Below, one piece after another: positions 27,027 through 35,469 of a stretch of DNA of 64,000 nt (position 1 is the first letter of the stretch; every line of letters starts with the position of its first letter). The stretch comes from Rossellomorea sp. AcN35-11 (GTDB taxonomy: Bacteria; Bacillota; Bacilli; Bacillales; Bacillaceae_B), in NCBI GenBank assembly GCA_030388825.1, contig CP128835.1:1978001-2042000 (forward strand). Direction: 5' to 3'. The notes beneath the pieces are model-generated. The model was not told the DNA's origin. It saw nothing but the letters and a program-made list of their open reading frames with translations, and did not search any database. A program made the translations under genes and the position numbers.

Positions 27027-27057
27027 AGCCCTTGAAGGATTTGCTTCAGGGGCTTTT
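27027..27057 (+). terminator. In-operon hairpin between ugpB and ugpQ
   Basis: Eleven-bp stem (AGCCCTTGAAG / CTTCAGGGGCT, one G-T pair) and a short T-run. Probably a partial terminator. Confidence 0.7.
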
Positions 27058-27109
27058 ATTATCCAAACTTCCATGTATGTCGAGATCATCAGGAAAAGAG
27101 GAAAAGACC

Positions 27110-27830
27110 ATGAAACTTTATGCTCATCGCGGAGTGAGTGGAGAAGCTCCAGAGAACACCATGGCGGCATTCAAAGCAGCAGTGTCCATGGGAGCTCATG
27201 GGATTGAATTAGACGTCCAGCTCTCAAAAAGACGGTCAGATCGTCGTCATCCATGACGAAACGATCAATCGCACAACCAACGGGATCGGCTATGTGAAAG
27301 ATATTGAATGGAAGCACCTGTGTAAATATGACGCAGGGAGCTGGTTTCATCCATCATTCTTCGGAGAAACCATCCCCCTCCTCGAAGAAGTTCTCAATCT
27401 GGTGAAAGCGCATCATGACCACATGATCATCAACATCGAGCTGAAGAATGATCTAATCGAATACCCACAGCTTGAAGACAAGGTGCTGGAATTACTGGAC
27501 AGGAAAGGGATGAAATACCAGGTGATTCTTTCATCCTTCAATGGTGAGAGTCTCAAAAAAATCAGGAAGCTTGACCCTGCCATTGAAACCGCGTTTCTCT
27601 TTGAAGGGGTGCCGGCAGACATTTTAACGCTTATTGAACCATTGAACGTCAACGCCCTCCATTGTGATGCAGCCTTTGCACAATCTTCAATGGGGAGGAG
27701 AGTGAAGGAACTGGGGATGCCTTTACGGGTGTTTACCATAAATACAGTGGAGGAATTTCAATTGCTGAAAGAAGCAGGGGTTTCGGATGTGATAACGGAT
27801 TTTCCGGCTTTGTTTGTGGATGAAAGATAG
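27110..27830 (+). pseudogene. ugpQ: Glycerophosphodiester phosphodiesterase, one frameshift
   Basis: GDPD enzymes split glycerophosphodiesters to glycerol-3-phosphate and an alcohol. The start MKLYAHRGVSGEAPENTMAA carries the catalytic HRG and the metal-binding E/N. The frame breaks after IELDVQLSK, at five A (27227-27231). With four A the reading continues as DGQIVVIHDETINRTTNG, the second catalytic histidine block, and then to the normal end FPALFVDER. Every motif is present on the two sides, so the gene is either very recently inactivated or the extra A is an assembly error. No signal peptide: a cytoplasmic enzyme acting on what the Ugp transporter brings in. Confidence 0.88.
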
Positions 27831-27831
27831 G

Positions 27832-27870
27832 AACCACCATGGGGGAGTTGCCCCCATGGTGGTTTTGTTT
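27832..27870 (+). terminator. Terminator of the glpP-ugp operon
   Basis: A perfect 14-bp stem (AACCACCATGGGGG / CCCCCATGGTGGTT) directly behind the ugpQ stop, with T-rich tail. A REP-like palindrome (GGGACA ... TGTCCC) follows at 27928-27946. Confidence 0.95.
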
Positions 27871-28019
27871 GAATGGTATAAATGTAGACCTAGATTTTGT
27901 CATACTGCCAATGCGAACATGGAGATTGGGACAAGGGACCTGTCCCTTAACTTAAGTCAATGCACCCCTTCCATATCTAACCTACAATGGTAATGACCAT
28001 CATCTCAGGAGGTAATGAT

Positions 28020-28712
28020 ATGAATTTTCTTTATGACGAATATTCGATTCAGAGGAAGTCGGCGACGATTGCAGGGGTTGCTCTATTGATTATGACGATT
28101 GCGGCATTTTTTTCTTATGGGTTTGTGCACAGTTCTCTCGTTGTGGGGGGAGAGGCGGACATTACGTTGAGAAACATTCAGTCTAATCCTGTATGGTTTG
28201 GGATGGGATTGTTGGGGTGGATGATTATTATCATCACCGACTTGGTTGTGGCGTGGTGTTTTTATCTTTTTTTAAGGCCTTTCCATCAAGTGTATGCCTT
28301 CGTAGGCGGAGGTCTTCGGTTGCTTTACACGGTGATCCTGACCATTGCCGTTTCACATCTTGTCACGGCGGGCCGGGTGGCAGGGGAACGAAATGGGACG
28401 GCAATGGATGTGATGTCGTCTGTCACGGCTTTTGAAGCAGTCTGGTCGTTTGGGTTGATCGTATTTGGTCTCCATCTCATCGTGGTCGGATGTGTGGCGA
28501 TGAAGACCAGGCATATTCCAAAGCCCATCAGCATCCTCGTCATCGTGGCCGGCATGAGTTATGCACTCATTCACGGCATGTATACGTTTCTGCCGACACT
28601 GGATAACGTAACCCACTTGCTGGAGCTCATCCTGATGACGCCTATGTTTGTTGGTGAAATCGGATTTGGGATCTGGCTGCTGGCAAAGGGGAGGAAGTTG
28701 AAAATCGATTAG
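28020..28712 (+). CDS. DUF4386 family membrane protein
   Basis: A 230-residue protein with six hydrophobic helices. The start is ATG 28020 after AGGAGG; the first residues MNFLYDEYSIQRKSATIAG lead into helix 1. RNIQSNPVWFGMGLLGWMII and the end pattern GEIGFGIWLLAKG are typical of DUF4386, a family of unknown function common in Bacillaceae. The stop overlaps the stop of the convergent Crp/Fnr gene by three bases, with no terminator between them. Confidence 0.82.
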   Translation: MNFLYDEYSIQRKSATIAGVALLIMTIAAFFSYGFVHSSLVVGGEADITLRNIQSNPVWFGMGLLGWMIIIITDLVVAWCFYLFLRPFHQVYAFVGGGLRLLYTVILTIAVSHLVTAGRVAGERNGTAMDVMSSVTAFEAVWSFGLIVFGLHLIVVGCVAMKTRHIPKPISILVIVAGMSYALIHGMYTFLPTLDNVTHLLELILMTPMFVGEIGFGIWLLAKGRKLKID

Positions 28713-29302
28713 TCGACCCTTCGTACGTTGCTTTTGGCACGCCTTTTGATACGGCTGAGAGACTCGGGGGTAATGCCTAAATAGCTTGCCAACTGGTATT
28801 GAGGCACTCTTTCAAGTAGATGAGGTCTTCTTTCTAGTAACAGACGGTACCGTTGTTCCGGTGAGGAAGACATAAAGGATGCAAATTCATCCCGCATCGC
28901 GCCAATGTCTGCTTCCATCATCTTGCGCGTCATCGTTTCAAGGTCAGGATGCAGGTCGTAGCTCTCCTGCTCTGTCGCCAAATCTCCGACCACGAGGATG
29001 CAGTCTTCCAAACAGGACAGTGAGTACTTAGAGGCCTTATCACATTCATGCATGTTGAAAATGGTGACACTCTGTTCCTCGGTGAAAAAATGGAAGGTGT
29101 TCTCATTTCCATCCTGGTCAACGGCATACTGGCGAATGCAGCCTTTCAAAACAAAAAAACATCGATCAGGAACCTCCCCTTGATGCAAAAGGATGGTTCC
29201 TTTTTTATACGAGGCTACAGGAATATCCACGATCAGTTGTTTCAGCTCTTCTTCACAGAGATCGGAAAAGCGCTTCATGTATTGAAGGAGGACGTCTTTC
29301 AT
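28709..29302 (-). CDS. Crp/Fnr family transcriptional regulator
   Basis: A 197-residue regulator. The cyclic-nucleotide-binding fold covers about residues 1-120 (ASYKKGTILLHQGEVPDRCFF, VLKGCIRQY), and the C-terminal helix-turn-helix has YQLASYLGITPESLSRIKRR. The glycine/arginine pattern for cAMP is not complete and no Fnr cysteine cluster is present, so another signal is likely. ATG 29302 is preceded by GAAGGTG; the open frame further upstream has no ribosome binding site. A 5' fragment of the same gene is repeated at 30711-30797, evidence for a local duplication. Confidence 0.87.
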   Translation of the reverse strand: MKDVLLQYMKRFSDLCEEELKQLIVDIPVASYKKGTILLHQGEVPDRCFFVLKGCIRQYAVDQDGNENTFHFFTEEQSVTIFNMHECDKASKYSLSCLEDCILVVGDLATEQESYDLHPDLETMTRKMMEADIGAMRDEFASFMSSSPEQRYRLLLERRPHLLERVPQYQLASYLGITPESLSRIKRRAKSNVRRVD

Positions 29303-29969
29303 GGGTACACCTTCTTTCTTTGGATTTGTTCTTATTAGAAGTATATCAAGGAAGGTGGGGGTGGAGAACATTCAGTTGGGAATCTGCACCGTTTTGAATA
29401 AAAAAGGAGATGGAAGCAAAGGAAGTAGAGATACATGATCGAGATCCTCTTGGGTTCAACTTATGAAGAAAATCTGAATGGAGGTGCTGATAACCCAAAC
29501 CTTAACACTTTTGCTGAAAAAAGAAGCAGTGATACTCGGCACTGCTTCTTTTCATATCATTTTAACAGGCTCGTCCGATACCATGCCAACAATGATTTTT
29601 TAACAATTGAAAGGAAGTGGATAATCTTAGGGAGTATTCGTGCTTGATGATTTTTTTCTTATCAGTACACCTTGCAAAAACCGGCTATTTTTTTATAAAC
29701 ATTCAGCCAAGGGTGTCCATGTGGGCCTGACCCCGATTTTGTGCTTTAATATGTGTGTCATTGCTGACTCCCCACAATCTAAAAATTTATATATATGACA
29801 GGAAAAATTTGATAAAATAAACTTAAAGAACCTTTAGCACAAGGAGTTAGTGCAAAGTTAACTAAATACTAGGATGACTTTAAGGGGTTCTAATGAGATT
29901 AACAGAAAGCGTTTTCTGTGGTTTGTTAAGCTGTATGATTAATAATACTTTTCTGGAGGAGTGATTTTT
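29303..29969. other. Gene-free stretch: duplication arm A and UspA promoter region
   Basis: 29521-29550 is a hairpin (AAGAAGCAGTG / CACTGCTTCTT). On the minus strand 29550-29590 encodes GMVSDEPVKMI and a stop, a relic of the last codons of the EamA gene that lies intact 1.3 kb away. The open frame at 29435 has no ribosome binding site. From 29640 to 29960 I see only AT-rich sequence. Confidence 0.6.
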
Positions 29970-30395
29970 ATGTTACAAAGGATTTTAGTGCCGATTGATG
30001 GTTCAGATTTTTCGCTAAAAGCGTTAAAACATGCAATGGAAATAGCAAAAGCAATGGATGCTGAGATTCTTCTTTTAAATGTTCAATATAGTTACAATAC
30101 TCATAATATTAACCGCTTTGTAAGCAAGGAACAAGTGCTTAGATACCAGCAAGAAAATGCGAAAGAAGTACTTGATGATGCACTAAAAGTCATTGAAAAT
30201 CAAGGGGTAACTGTACACACAAAATTTAGAATTGGTTCACCAGACTATGAAATTGTTAAAGAAGCAAAAGAATCGAATGTTTCTAGCATTATAATGGGTT
30301 CACGAGGTTTAGGTGCTATAAAGAGCAAGATTATGGGGAGTGTTAGTTTTAATGTCCTTCATGTAGCGTCATGTCCAGTGACTTTGGTTAAATGA
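29970..30395 (+). CDS. Universal stress protein (UspA family), second copy
   Basis: A 141-residue single UspA domain: MLQRILVPIDGSDFSLKALK with the family aspartate, and GSRGLGAIKSKIMGS, which fits the ATP-binding G-x2-G-x9-G(S) loop. ATG 29970 has GGAGGAG at proper distance; the GTG nine bases upstream is too close to it. It is AT-richer than its neighbours and sits exactly between the two arms of a local duplication, which suggests it was brought in from elsewhere. It is not a duplicate of the 6598-7050 gene, from which it differs throughout. Confidence 0.92.
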   Translation: MLQRILVPIDGSDFSLKALKHAMEIAKAMDAEILLLNVQYSYNTHNINRFVSKEQVLRYQQENAKEVLDDALKVIENQGVTVHTKFRIGSPDYEIVKEAKESNVSSIIMGSRGLGAIKSKIMGSVSFNVLHVASCPVTLVK

Positions 30396-30710
30396 GTGGA
30401 AAATCATCATCCAAATTAAGCTTCTATAACTACGATACGAATGATTTCCGTTACCGATACAGAATTCATCCATAAGATAACAAACTTGCTCTTCATTTTC
30501 TCCCTCAATGGTAATACATGAGTAGAACATGCTCTCTGTGAATATTTTCTACCACTTCTAGCATTTAGCCTTCCTCTAATTTATTTTAAAAAGAAATTTC
30601 ACCTAAGTGTATCCTTCCCAATGTATCAGGGTAAAGTGGGGACGATTTCGTCTCTACCTTGATCCCCATGAATTTACCCAAAAAGTAGAGTGAGAACCGT
30701 CCCCGGTTTG
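30396..30710. other. Gene-free stretch with a GGGGACGG-type palindrome
   Basis: 30638-30657 and 30685-30704 are imperfect inverted repeats (GGGGACGATTTCGTCTCTAC against GTAGAGTGAGAACCGTCCCC, about 15 of 20 pairing). The motif GAGAACCGTCCCC is widespread in Bacillaceae as a REP-like sequence. No gene is supported. Confidence 0.55.
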
Positions 30711-30850
30711 CACAGGAATTTCCACGATCAGTTGTTTCAGCTCTTCTTCACAGAGGTCGGAAAAGCGCTTCATGTATGGAAGGAGGACATCTTTCATGGG
30801 ATTACCTTCTTTCCTTGTTCTTACTAGTAGTCTATCAAGGGAGGTCAGGG
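30711..30850 (-). pseudogene. 5' fragment of the Crp/Fnr gene (duplication arm B)
   Basis: The minus strand encodes MKDVLLPYMKRFSDLCEE followed by ELKQLIVEIPV, nearly identical to residues 1-29 of the intact regulator at 28709-29302, then runs into the REP-like palindrome. The upstream leader is also alike (GGGATTACCTTCTTTCC against GGGTACACCTTCTTTCT on the plus strand). Confidence 0.8.
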
Positions 30851-30885
30851 CGGAGAACAGTGAGTAGGGAATGCCATATGAGAAA

Positions 30886-30913
30886 AAGCAGTGCCGTATC
30901 CTCGGCACTGCTT
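30886..30913 (-). terminator. Terminator of the EamA gene
   Basis: Perfect 11-bp stem (AAGCAGTGCCG / CGGCACTGCTT) with T-run on the minus strand, just after the EamA stop. A mutated copy exists at 29521-29550. Confidence 0.85.
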
Positions 30914-30917
30914 CTTT

Positions 30918-31844
30918 TCATATTGACTTAACCGGCTCGTTCGACACCATTTTTGATGAGATTTTTCTAAAGATGCGAGGCCTCGACTTACATAAAGAAA
31001 ACAACACACACCCGGCGAGCACAATCATACTGCCCGCAGTCTGCAGCACGGTCATCGTTTCCCCCAGGAAGACGAATGCCAATAAGGCGGTGAAGACAGG
31101 ATTAAAGTTCAAGAACAATCCCGACGTGCTCGGCCCGAGCTTATTTACCCCGACATTCCACAGGACCATGCAGACAACCGTGGAGATCACACCGGTATAT
31201 AGGATGGACTGTATGAAGGACGCATCCACATCGGTCACCCGGAAATCATGAAGATTAAAGGGAAGAAGGATGAGAAGTCCGAATATCCCTGAGTACAATA
31301 TGGACATCATCGGTGTGACGAATTTCATGGCCCATTTGCTGCAGACGGAATAGAAACCCCACATGATGACTGCTGCCAGCATATAGAGATCCCCTTCATT
31401 GAACTGCAGGGAATAGACCATCTCCAGGCTTCCCTTGGACAGGACGAGGATCACGCCAAAGAGGGAGAGGAGCATGGATAGAAATTGATAGATGTTCATC
31501 TTTTCTTTAAGAAAAAGAAAAGAGATGCCGGCGATGGAAAACATATTCAAGGTCGAAATCAAACCGACGTTTGTGGCAGAGGTCTTTTCCAGGGCCATGA
31601 ATTGGAGTGCCTGAAAGAGGGCCACCCCGGTCAGCCCCATGAACATGAGGGGCAGGATGGAGCGGACGGGTGGAACCAGCTTCTTTTCTTTCCACCACAC
31701 AATCGGAAACAGGCATAGAATCGCGATCGCCCATCTTAATATTGTTAACGTTCCCGGGGACGCATGCTCCACAAGCGTTTTCCCCACAATGAAATTGCCT
31801 CCCCACAGAAGGCTCGTCAGTAACAGCAGGTAATAATATTTCAC
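30918..31844 (-). CDS. EamA/DMT family transporter
   Basis: A 308-residue drug/metabolite transporter with ten helices in two EamA repeats: the first opens with YYLLLLTSLLWGGNFIVGK, the second begins about residue 150 (GDLYMLAAVIMWGFYSVCSK). The conserved N-terminal WGxNF and the repeat of W-G are in place. Substrate unknown; relatives export amino acids or metabolites such as cysteine or threonine. Monocistronic. Confidence 0.88.
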   Translation of the reverse strand: MKYYYLLLLTSLLWGGNFIVGKTLVEHASPGTLTILRWAIAILCLFPIVWWKEKKLVPPVRSILPLMFMGLTGVALFQALQFMALEKTSATNVGLISTLNMFSIAGISFLFLKEKMNIYQFLSMLLSLFGVILVLSKGSLEMVYSLQFNEGDLYMLAAVIMWGFYSVCSKWAMKFVTPMMSILYSGIFGLLILLPFNLHDFRVTDVDASFIQSILYTGVISTVVCMVLWNVGVNKLGPSTSGLFLNFNPVFTALLAFVFLGETMTVLQTAGSMIVLAGCVLFSLCKSRPRIFRKISSKMVSNEPVKSI

Positions 31845-32086
31845 GTCATTTTAGCCCCTTTTCCAAGAGCCACTGTGCACAATGACATTATCTATATGAA
31901 TAATTCTAACATTTTCCTGTGGATACAAAAGAAGATATTGTTAGATGGATATTATTCGAAATAATTGAAAGTGAATTTTAGAAATAGATGAAAGAAGTTC
32001 ATTTATTGATAAATATAGCAGCGGTTTTTGGAAGAATTGAAATCATATGCCACTCAAAAATTTCCCTGGGGTGTCCTTTTCGTTTC

Positions 32087-32118
32087 CATTCCCCTATATA
32101 ACCATTCCCCTATATAAA
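32087..32118. repeat. Tandem 16-bp repeat
   Basis: CCATTCCCCTATATAA occurs twice head to tail with no spacer, about 35 bases before the gene at 32152. Each unit holds a possible -10 (TATATAA), so the repeat may be part of its promoter. The rest of 31845-32151 shows nothing else. Confidence 0.7.
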
Positions 32119-32151
32119 AGATGAATGAAAATGGAAACGGGAGTGGTTCAA

Positions 32152-32493
32152 ATGAGTGGATGGAGAAAATTAGAGCAGGAGATGGTGGAAATGGAGACGT
32201 TTTATCATCCGGAAGATCTCCGCCTCTATGTGTGGATTCTGTTGAATGCGACGTACCAGGGCGGGGTTCAGATCGGGGGTGTGGTGCTTGGGGAGCGGCA
32301 GTATGTCAGGGATCAGCCTGGTGGAGTTGTCAACGGACGAGCAGTTCGACAAACAGAAAAGCACCCGAAGCTGACGATCAACAGTCCGAAATATTTGGAG
32401 AAGGTGCTTGAGGTGTACATCTCTCCCCGGGAATCGATGCAGCGATTGGACGACATGCTGGACTGTCTGGAGGAGAGTATAGAGGGAGCATGA
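32152..32493 (+). CDS. Hypothetical protein, 113 aa, phage-replication-like N terminus
   Basis: ATG 32152 after GGGAGTGG. The N-terminal segment FYHPEDLRLYVWILLNATYQ, then GGVQIGGVVLGERQYV, resembles the winged-helix opening of phage DnaD-like replication proteins (W-ILL-A, then a G-x-GE-x-x motif). The second half, RESMQRLDDMLDCLEESIEG, is a single acidic helix. No phage structural genes are nearby, so it may be an orphan. The family assignment is a guess. Confidence 0.45.
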   Translation: MSGWRKLEQEMVEMETFYHPEDLRLYVWILLNATYQGGVQIGGVVLGERQYVRDQPGGVVNGRAVRQTEKHPKLTINSPKYLEKVLEVYISPRESMQRLDDMLDCLEESIEGA

Positions 32494-32512
32494 CCTTCGG
32501 GGAGTGCACGAG

Positions 32513-32662
32513 ATGGGGAAGGTCATCCTGGTGGCATCCTCTCACGGAATGCTTTGTTGTGAAAAGGTATGGGTCTGGTTTCTGCAGCATGATACGTTGG
32601 GTGTGGTGGAGAATGAGGAATGTATTGGGAGGGACAGGTTGTTTCTGATTGAGGAACAATGA
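32513..32662 (+). CDS. Possible small protein, 49 aa
   Basis: ATG 32513 with GGGGAG eight bases upstream, twenty bases after the preceding stop. The product MGKVILVASSHGMLCCEKVW, then FLQHDTLGVVENEECIGRD, looks protein-like but matches nothing I know. It may be the second gene of a small accessory operon. Confidence 0.35.
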   Translation: MGKVILVASSHGMLCCEKVWVWFLQHDTLGVVENEECIGRDRLFLIEEQ

Positions 32663-32765
32663 ACTATAACATTTTCATCTCTTCTTCTCTTAAAAAAGTT
32701 ACGCGCAACCATGCGTTTTTTTTATGCCCAAATCAAAAATTCATCTAATTTTTAAAAAATATATT

Positions 32766-32782
32766 GTAAAGCGCTTTCAACT
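32766..32782 (+). promoter_or_regulatory. Candidate cre-like site before kdgR
   Basis: TGTAAAGCGCTTTCAA has the AAAGCGCTTT core of strong cre sites with one extra base in the left half. Carbon catabolite repression of a kdg operon would be expected. Confidence 0.45.
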
Positions 32783-32797
32783 ATCATATAATTTCAA

Positions 32798-32835
32798 TAA
32801 ATCGATTTAGTAAACCGGTTTAGTAAAACGGTTTA
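32798..32835 (+). promoter_or_regulatory. Three tandem operators, period 13 bases
   Basis: TAAATCGATTTA (32798-32809), TAAACCGGTTTA (32811-32822) and TAAAACGGTTTA (32824-32835), each separated by one G. The first two are perfect 12-base palindromes; all share TAAA-N-CG-N-TTTA, the shape of LacI-family operators with a central CG. They end 25 bases before the LacI-family gene, indicating autoregulation. Confidence 0.75.
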
Positions 32836-32860
32836 GCGAATGAAAGTTGGAGTGTATGGA

Positions 32861-33864
32861 ATGAAAAAAGTAACGATTGCTGATGTTGCTCAGCATGCGA
32901 ATGTATCAAAGAGTACCGTTTCCCAGTATTTAAATAATCGTTTTGATTATATGAGGGAAGAAACGAAGAACCGAATAGAGGAATCCATCGAGGAGCTCGG
33001 CTACAGACCGAATATTGTCGCGAGAAGTCTTAAGCAGAAGTCTACGACGACCATCGGGGTGATCGTGGCGAATATTCTTCATACTTTCTCGACCCAGGTG
33101 ATCCGGGCAATCGAGGACACATGTCAAGAAGCTGAGTTTCACACGATTGTCTGTAATGCTGATGATGATCCCGAGAAGGAGCGGAAGTATATTGAAATGC
33201 TCCGAGCCAAGCAGGTGGATGGCATCATCCTGCTGCCAACGGGGGATAATGCCCCCCTTATACAATGAGATGGTGAAGGAAGGGTACCCGATCGTATTTG
33301 TCGACCGGACAGTGCCCAACGTACCGATTCCATCCATGCTGCTTGATAACGAGAAAGCGGCGGGGCTCGGCGTCCAGCATTTTATCGACAGGGGGTACAC
33401 GAAGATCGGCATCATCACGAATGTGATCCGAAATGTTACGCCGAGGCTGGAGAGGATCAACGGCTATAAGAATACGATGACTAGCAATGGTCTGGAGATC
33501 CGAGATGACTACATTAAAAGCCTGGAAGTAAGCAAAATCAAAGAAGGGGTTCATGAGCTCCTATCTCTTGAGGATCCCCCCGGAAGCCATTCTTGCGGGA
33601 AATGATCTAACGCTCATTGAAATATTGAAATATGTCAAAGAAAACCATGTGAAGATTCCCGAGGACTTAGCCATTATCGGAATTGATGATGTGTCCTTTG
33701 CCGGTTTTTATGAGCCGGGTTTAACGATCATTGCCCAGCCCACATTTGAAATCGGGAAGAAAGCAGCGGAATTTTTATTAAACAAAATCCAGAAAAAAGA
33801 GGATCAGGATGAGGGCCTTGTATTCCGTTTTGATCCAAACCTCATGATACGTGAATCTTGTTAA
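32861..33864 (+). pseudogene. kdgR: KdgR-like LacI family regulator, two frameshifts
   Basis: LacI-type DNA-binding domain at the start: KKVTIADVAQHANVSKSTVS, QYLNNRFDYM, then a hinge RSLKQKSTTTIGVIVANI as in KdgR of B. subtilis. The frame breaks twice, each time at six C: at 33252-33257 (after LLPTGDNAP) and around 33575-33580 (after LSLEDP). With five C at both places one protein of about 334 residues results, running through FVDRTVPNVPIPS and IIGIDDVSFAGFYEPGL, the normal LacI ligand domain. I start it at ATG 32861 (GGAGTG upstream). The product should repress the operon downstream until a keto-deoxy sugar acid binds. Confidence 0.85.
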
Positions 33865-33882
33865 ACAGAAAGGGTGTTACCC

Positions 33883-34836
33883 ATGAATGATGTAGTGACG
33901 ATTGGCGATGCGATGATTACTCTTGATCCTTCATCGACGGGCCCCATGCGCTTTGTCTCTTCTTTTGATCGGAAGATTGGGGGAGCAGAGCTGAACTTCG
34001 CAATTGGCTGTGCAAGGCTTGGTTTGAAGACCGGTTGGATCAGCCGCCTTGGGAATGATGAATTCGGAAGGCACATCTTCAACACCGTCCGCGGTGAAGG
34101 GGTAGATGTTTCCCAAGTGGAACTTGCGGATGGATATCCGACTTCCCTGAACTTCAAGGAAATCATGGTGGATGGAAGCGTGCGGACCTTCTACTACAGA
34201 GATCGCTCTCCTACAACGGTGTTGACGAAGGAAACACTGAATGAAGAATTTTTGAAAAACACAAAGATTCTCCATATCACAGGGGTATTCCCTGCAGTAG
34301 ATAAAACGAAAAATATCGAGTTGATCAGGTATGCGATCATGGAAGCGAAAAAGCAGGGAGTGATGATTTCATGCGATCCGAATATTCGCCTGAAATTATG
34401 GACTGAGGATGAAGCAAGGGATGTATTGAGAAGCTTCCTTCCTTATGTCGATATTCTAATGACGGGAGTCGAAGAAGCGGAGCTGCTGTTCGGGACTTCA
34501 AACACAGCTGAAATCATCGAGCATTCCAAGCAATTCGGCATCACACATCTCGCCATCAAGAAGGGTGAGGAAGGTTCAGTTGGATATGTGGACGGTGAAT
34601 ATGCAGAAGCCCCGGCTGTAAAGGCAAAGAAAGTGGTTGATACAGTAGGCGCCGGCGACGGATTCGATGCAGGTTTCATTTACGGACTCCTGCAGAAGTG
34701 GCCTCTTGAGAAGGTTCTTCACTTCGCGAATATCATCGGATCGATGGTCGTCAGTGTGACGGGTGATAATGAAGGGCTGCCGTATCTGGAAGATGTCCTT
34801 GTCCATATGGGGGAAAAAGAACGTGTGGAAAGATAG
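33883..34836 (+). CDS. kdgK: 2-keto-3-deoxygluconate kinase (PfkB family)
   Basis: A 317-residue ribokinase-type enzyme. PfkB signature 1 is GGAELNFAIGCARLGLKTGW, followed by SRLGNDEFGRHIF; signature 2 with the catalytic base is DTVGAGDGFDAGF near residue 255. KdgK makes KDPG from 2-keto-3-deoxygluconate and ATP. Assignment follows the kdgR neighbour and the aldolase downstream; the family also contains fructose and tagatose kinases. ATG 33883 follows GAAAGGGTG. The gene order kdgR-kdgK-...-kdgA equals B. subtilis except for the two genes placed in between. Confidence 0.85.
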   Translation: MNDVVTIGDAMITLDPSSTGPMRFVSSFDRKIGGAELNFAIGCARLGLKTGWISRLGNDEFGRHIFNTVRGEGVDVSQVELADGYPTSLNFKEIMVDGSVRTFYYRDRSPTTVLTKETLNEEFLKNTKILHITGVFPAVDKTKNIELIRYAIMEAKKQGVMISCDPNIRLKLWTEDEARDVLRSFLPYVDILMTGVEEAELLFGTSNTAEIIEHSKQFGITHLAIKKGEEGSVGYVDGEYAEAPAVKAKKVVDTVGAGDGFDAGFIYGLLQKWPLEKVLHFANIIGSMVVSVTGDNEGLPYLEDVLVHMGEKERVER

Positions 34837-34845
34837 GAGGATGGC

Positions 34846-35469
34846 ATGAATATACAAGTGGCCCTTGACCGTCTGACTAGGGAAGAATGCGTTCAGATTT
34901 TGGAGAAGACCAGTGTGTACGTAGATTGGATCGAGATCGGTACCGGTGTGATTAAGGAATACGGGATGACGATCATTCGGGAAATCCGCGAAATGTATCC
35001 GGATAAAATCATCGTCGCCGACATGAAGACTTGCGATGCAGGTAAACACGAGGCTGTCCAGGCATTCGATGCCGGGGCGGACATCACCACCGTCATGGCG
35101 TTCGCTTCTGACAAAACCATTATAGATACCCTGGAGGTGGCTCAGTCACGGGGGAAGAGAGTGATGATCGACTTATTGGGAGTTTCAGAGAAAAAGAGAG
35201 TCCAAGAGTTAAAAGAACTTGGTGTGTCCCTTGTCGGCCTGCATATGGGGAAGGACATGCAGGAAACAGGTGAAAATACAGGCGGCCTGTTCGATTTGAT
35301 AGAAGGAATCAGCGGAATCGAGACGTCCGTTGCAGGGGGAATCACCTTAAAGACACTGCCAGACATTGTGGAAAAAGGGCCTGATACTATCATTATTGGC
35401 AGCGCTATCACACATGCAGCCGACCCGGCAGAGGCTGCCAGGGCGATGAAGGGACTGATCAGTACATGA
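34846..35469 (+). CDS. hxlA: 3-Hexulose-6-phosphate synthase-like decarboxylase-fold enzyme
   Basis: A 207-residue TIM barrel of the OMP-decarboxylase superfamily. NIQVALDRLTREEC at the start, the acidic IEIGTG, the metal/proton motif VADMKTCDAG (D-x-K-x-x-D), and VAGGITLKTLPDIV with IIGSAI for the phosphate. HxlA condenses formaldehyde with ribulose-5-phosphate, or in reverse splits D-arabino-3-hexulose-6-phosphate; relatives (UlaD) decarboxylate 3-keto-gulonate-6-phosphate. AGGAGG precedes the ATG, 9 bases after kdgK; the stop overlaps the next gene. In this operon the role may be sugar-acid breakdown and not formaldehyde fixation. Confidence 0.8.
   Translation: MNIQVALDRLTREECVQILEKTSVYVDWIEIGTGVIKEYGMTIIREIREMYPDKIIVADMKTCDAGKHEAVQAFDAGADITTVMAFASDKTIIDTLEVAQSRGKRVMIDLLGVSEKKRVQELKELGVSLVGLHMGKDMQETGENTGGLFDLIEGISGIETSVAGGITLKTLPDIVEKGPDTIIIGSAITHAADPAEAARAMKGLIST

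Noticed and set aside
29435..29647. 70-codon frame before the second uspA gene
   Set aside because: It crosses the duplicated hairpin and the EamA relic; no ribosome binding site.
30654..30908. 84-codon minus-strand frame as a gene
   Set aside because: Its middle is a copied fragment of the Crp/Fnr gene, and its ends are repeat and terminator sequence; listed as a pseudogene instead.
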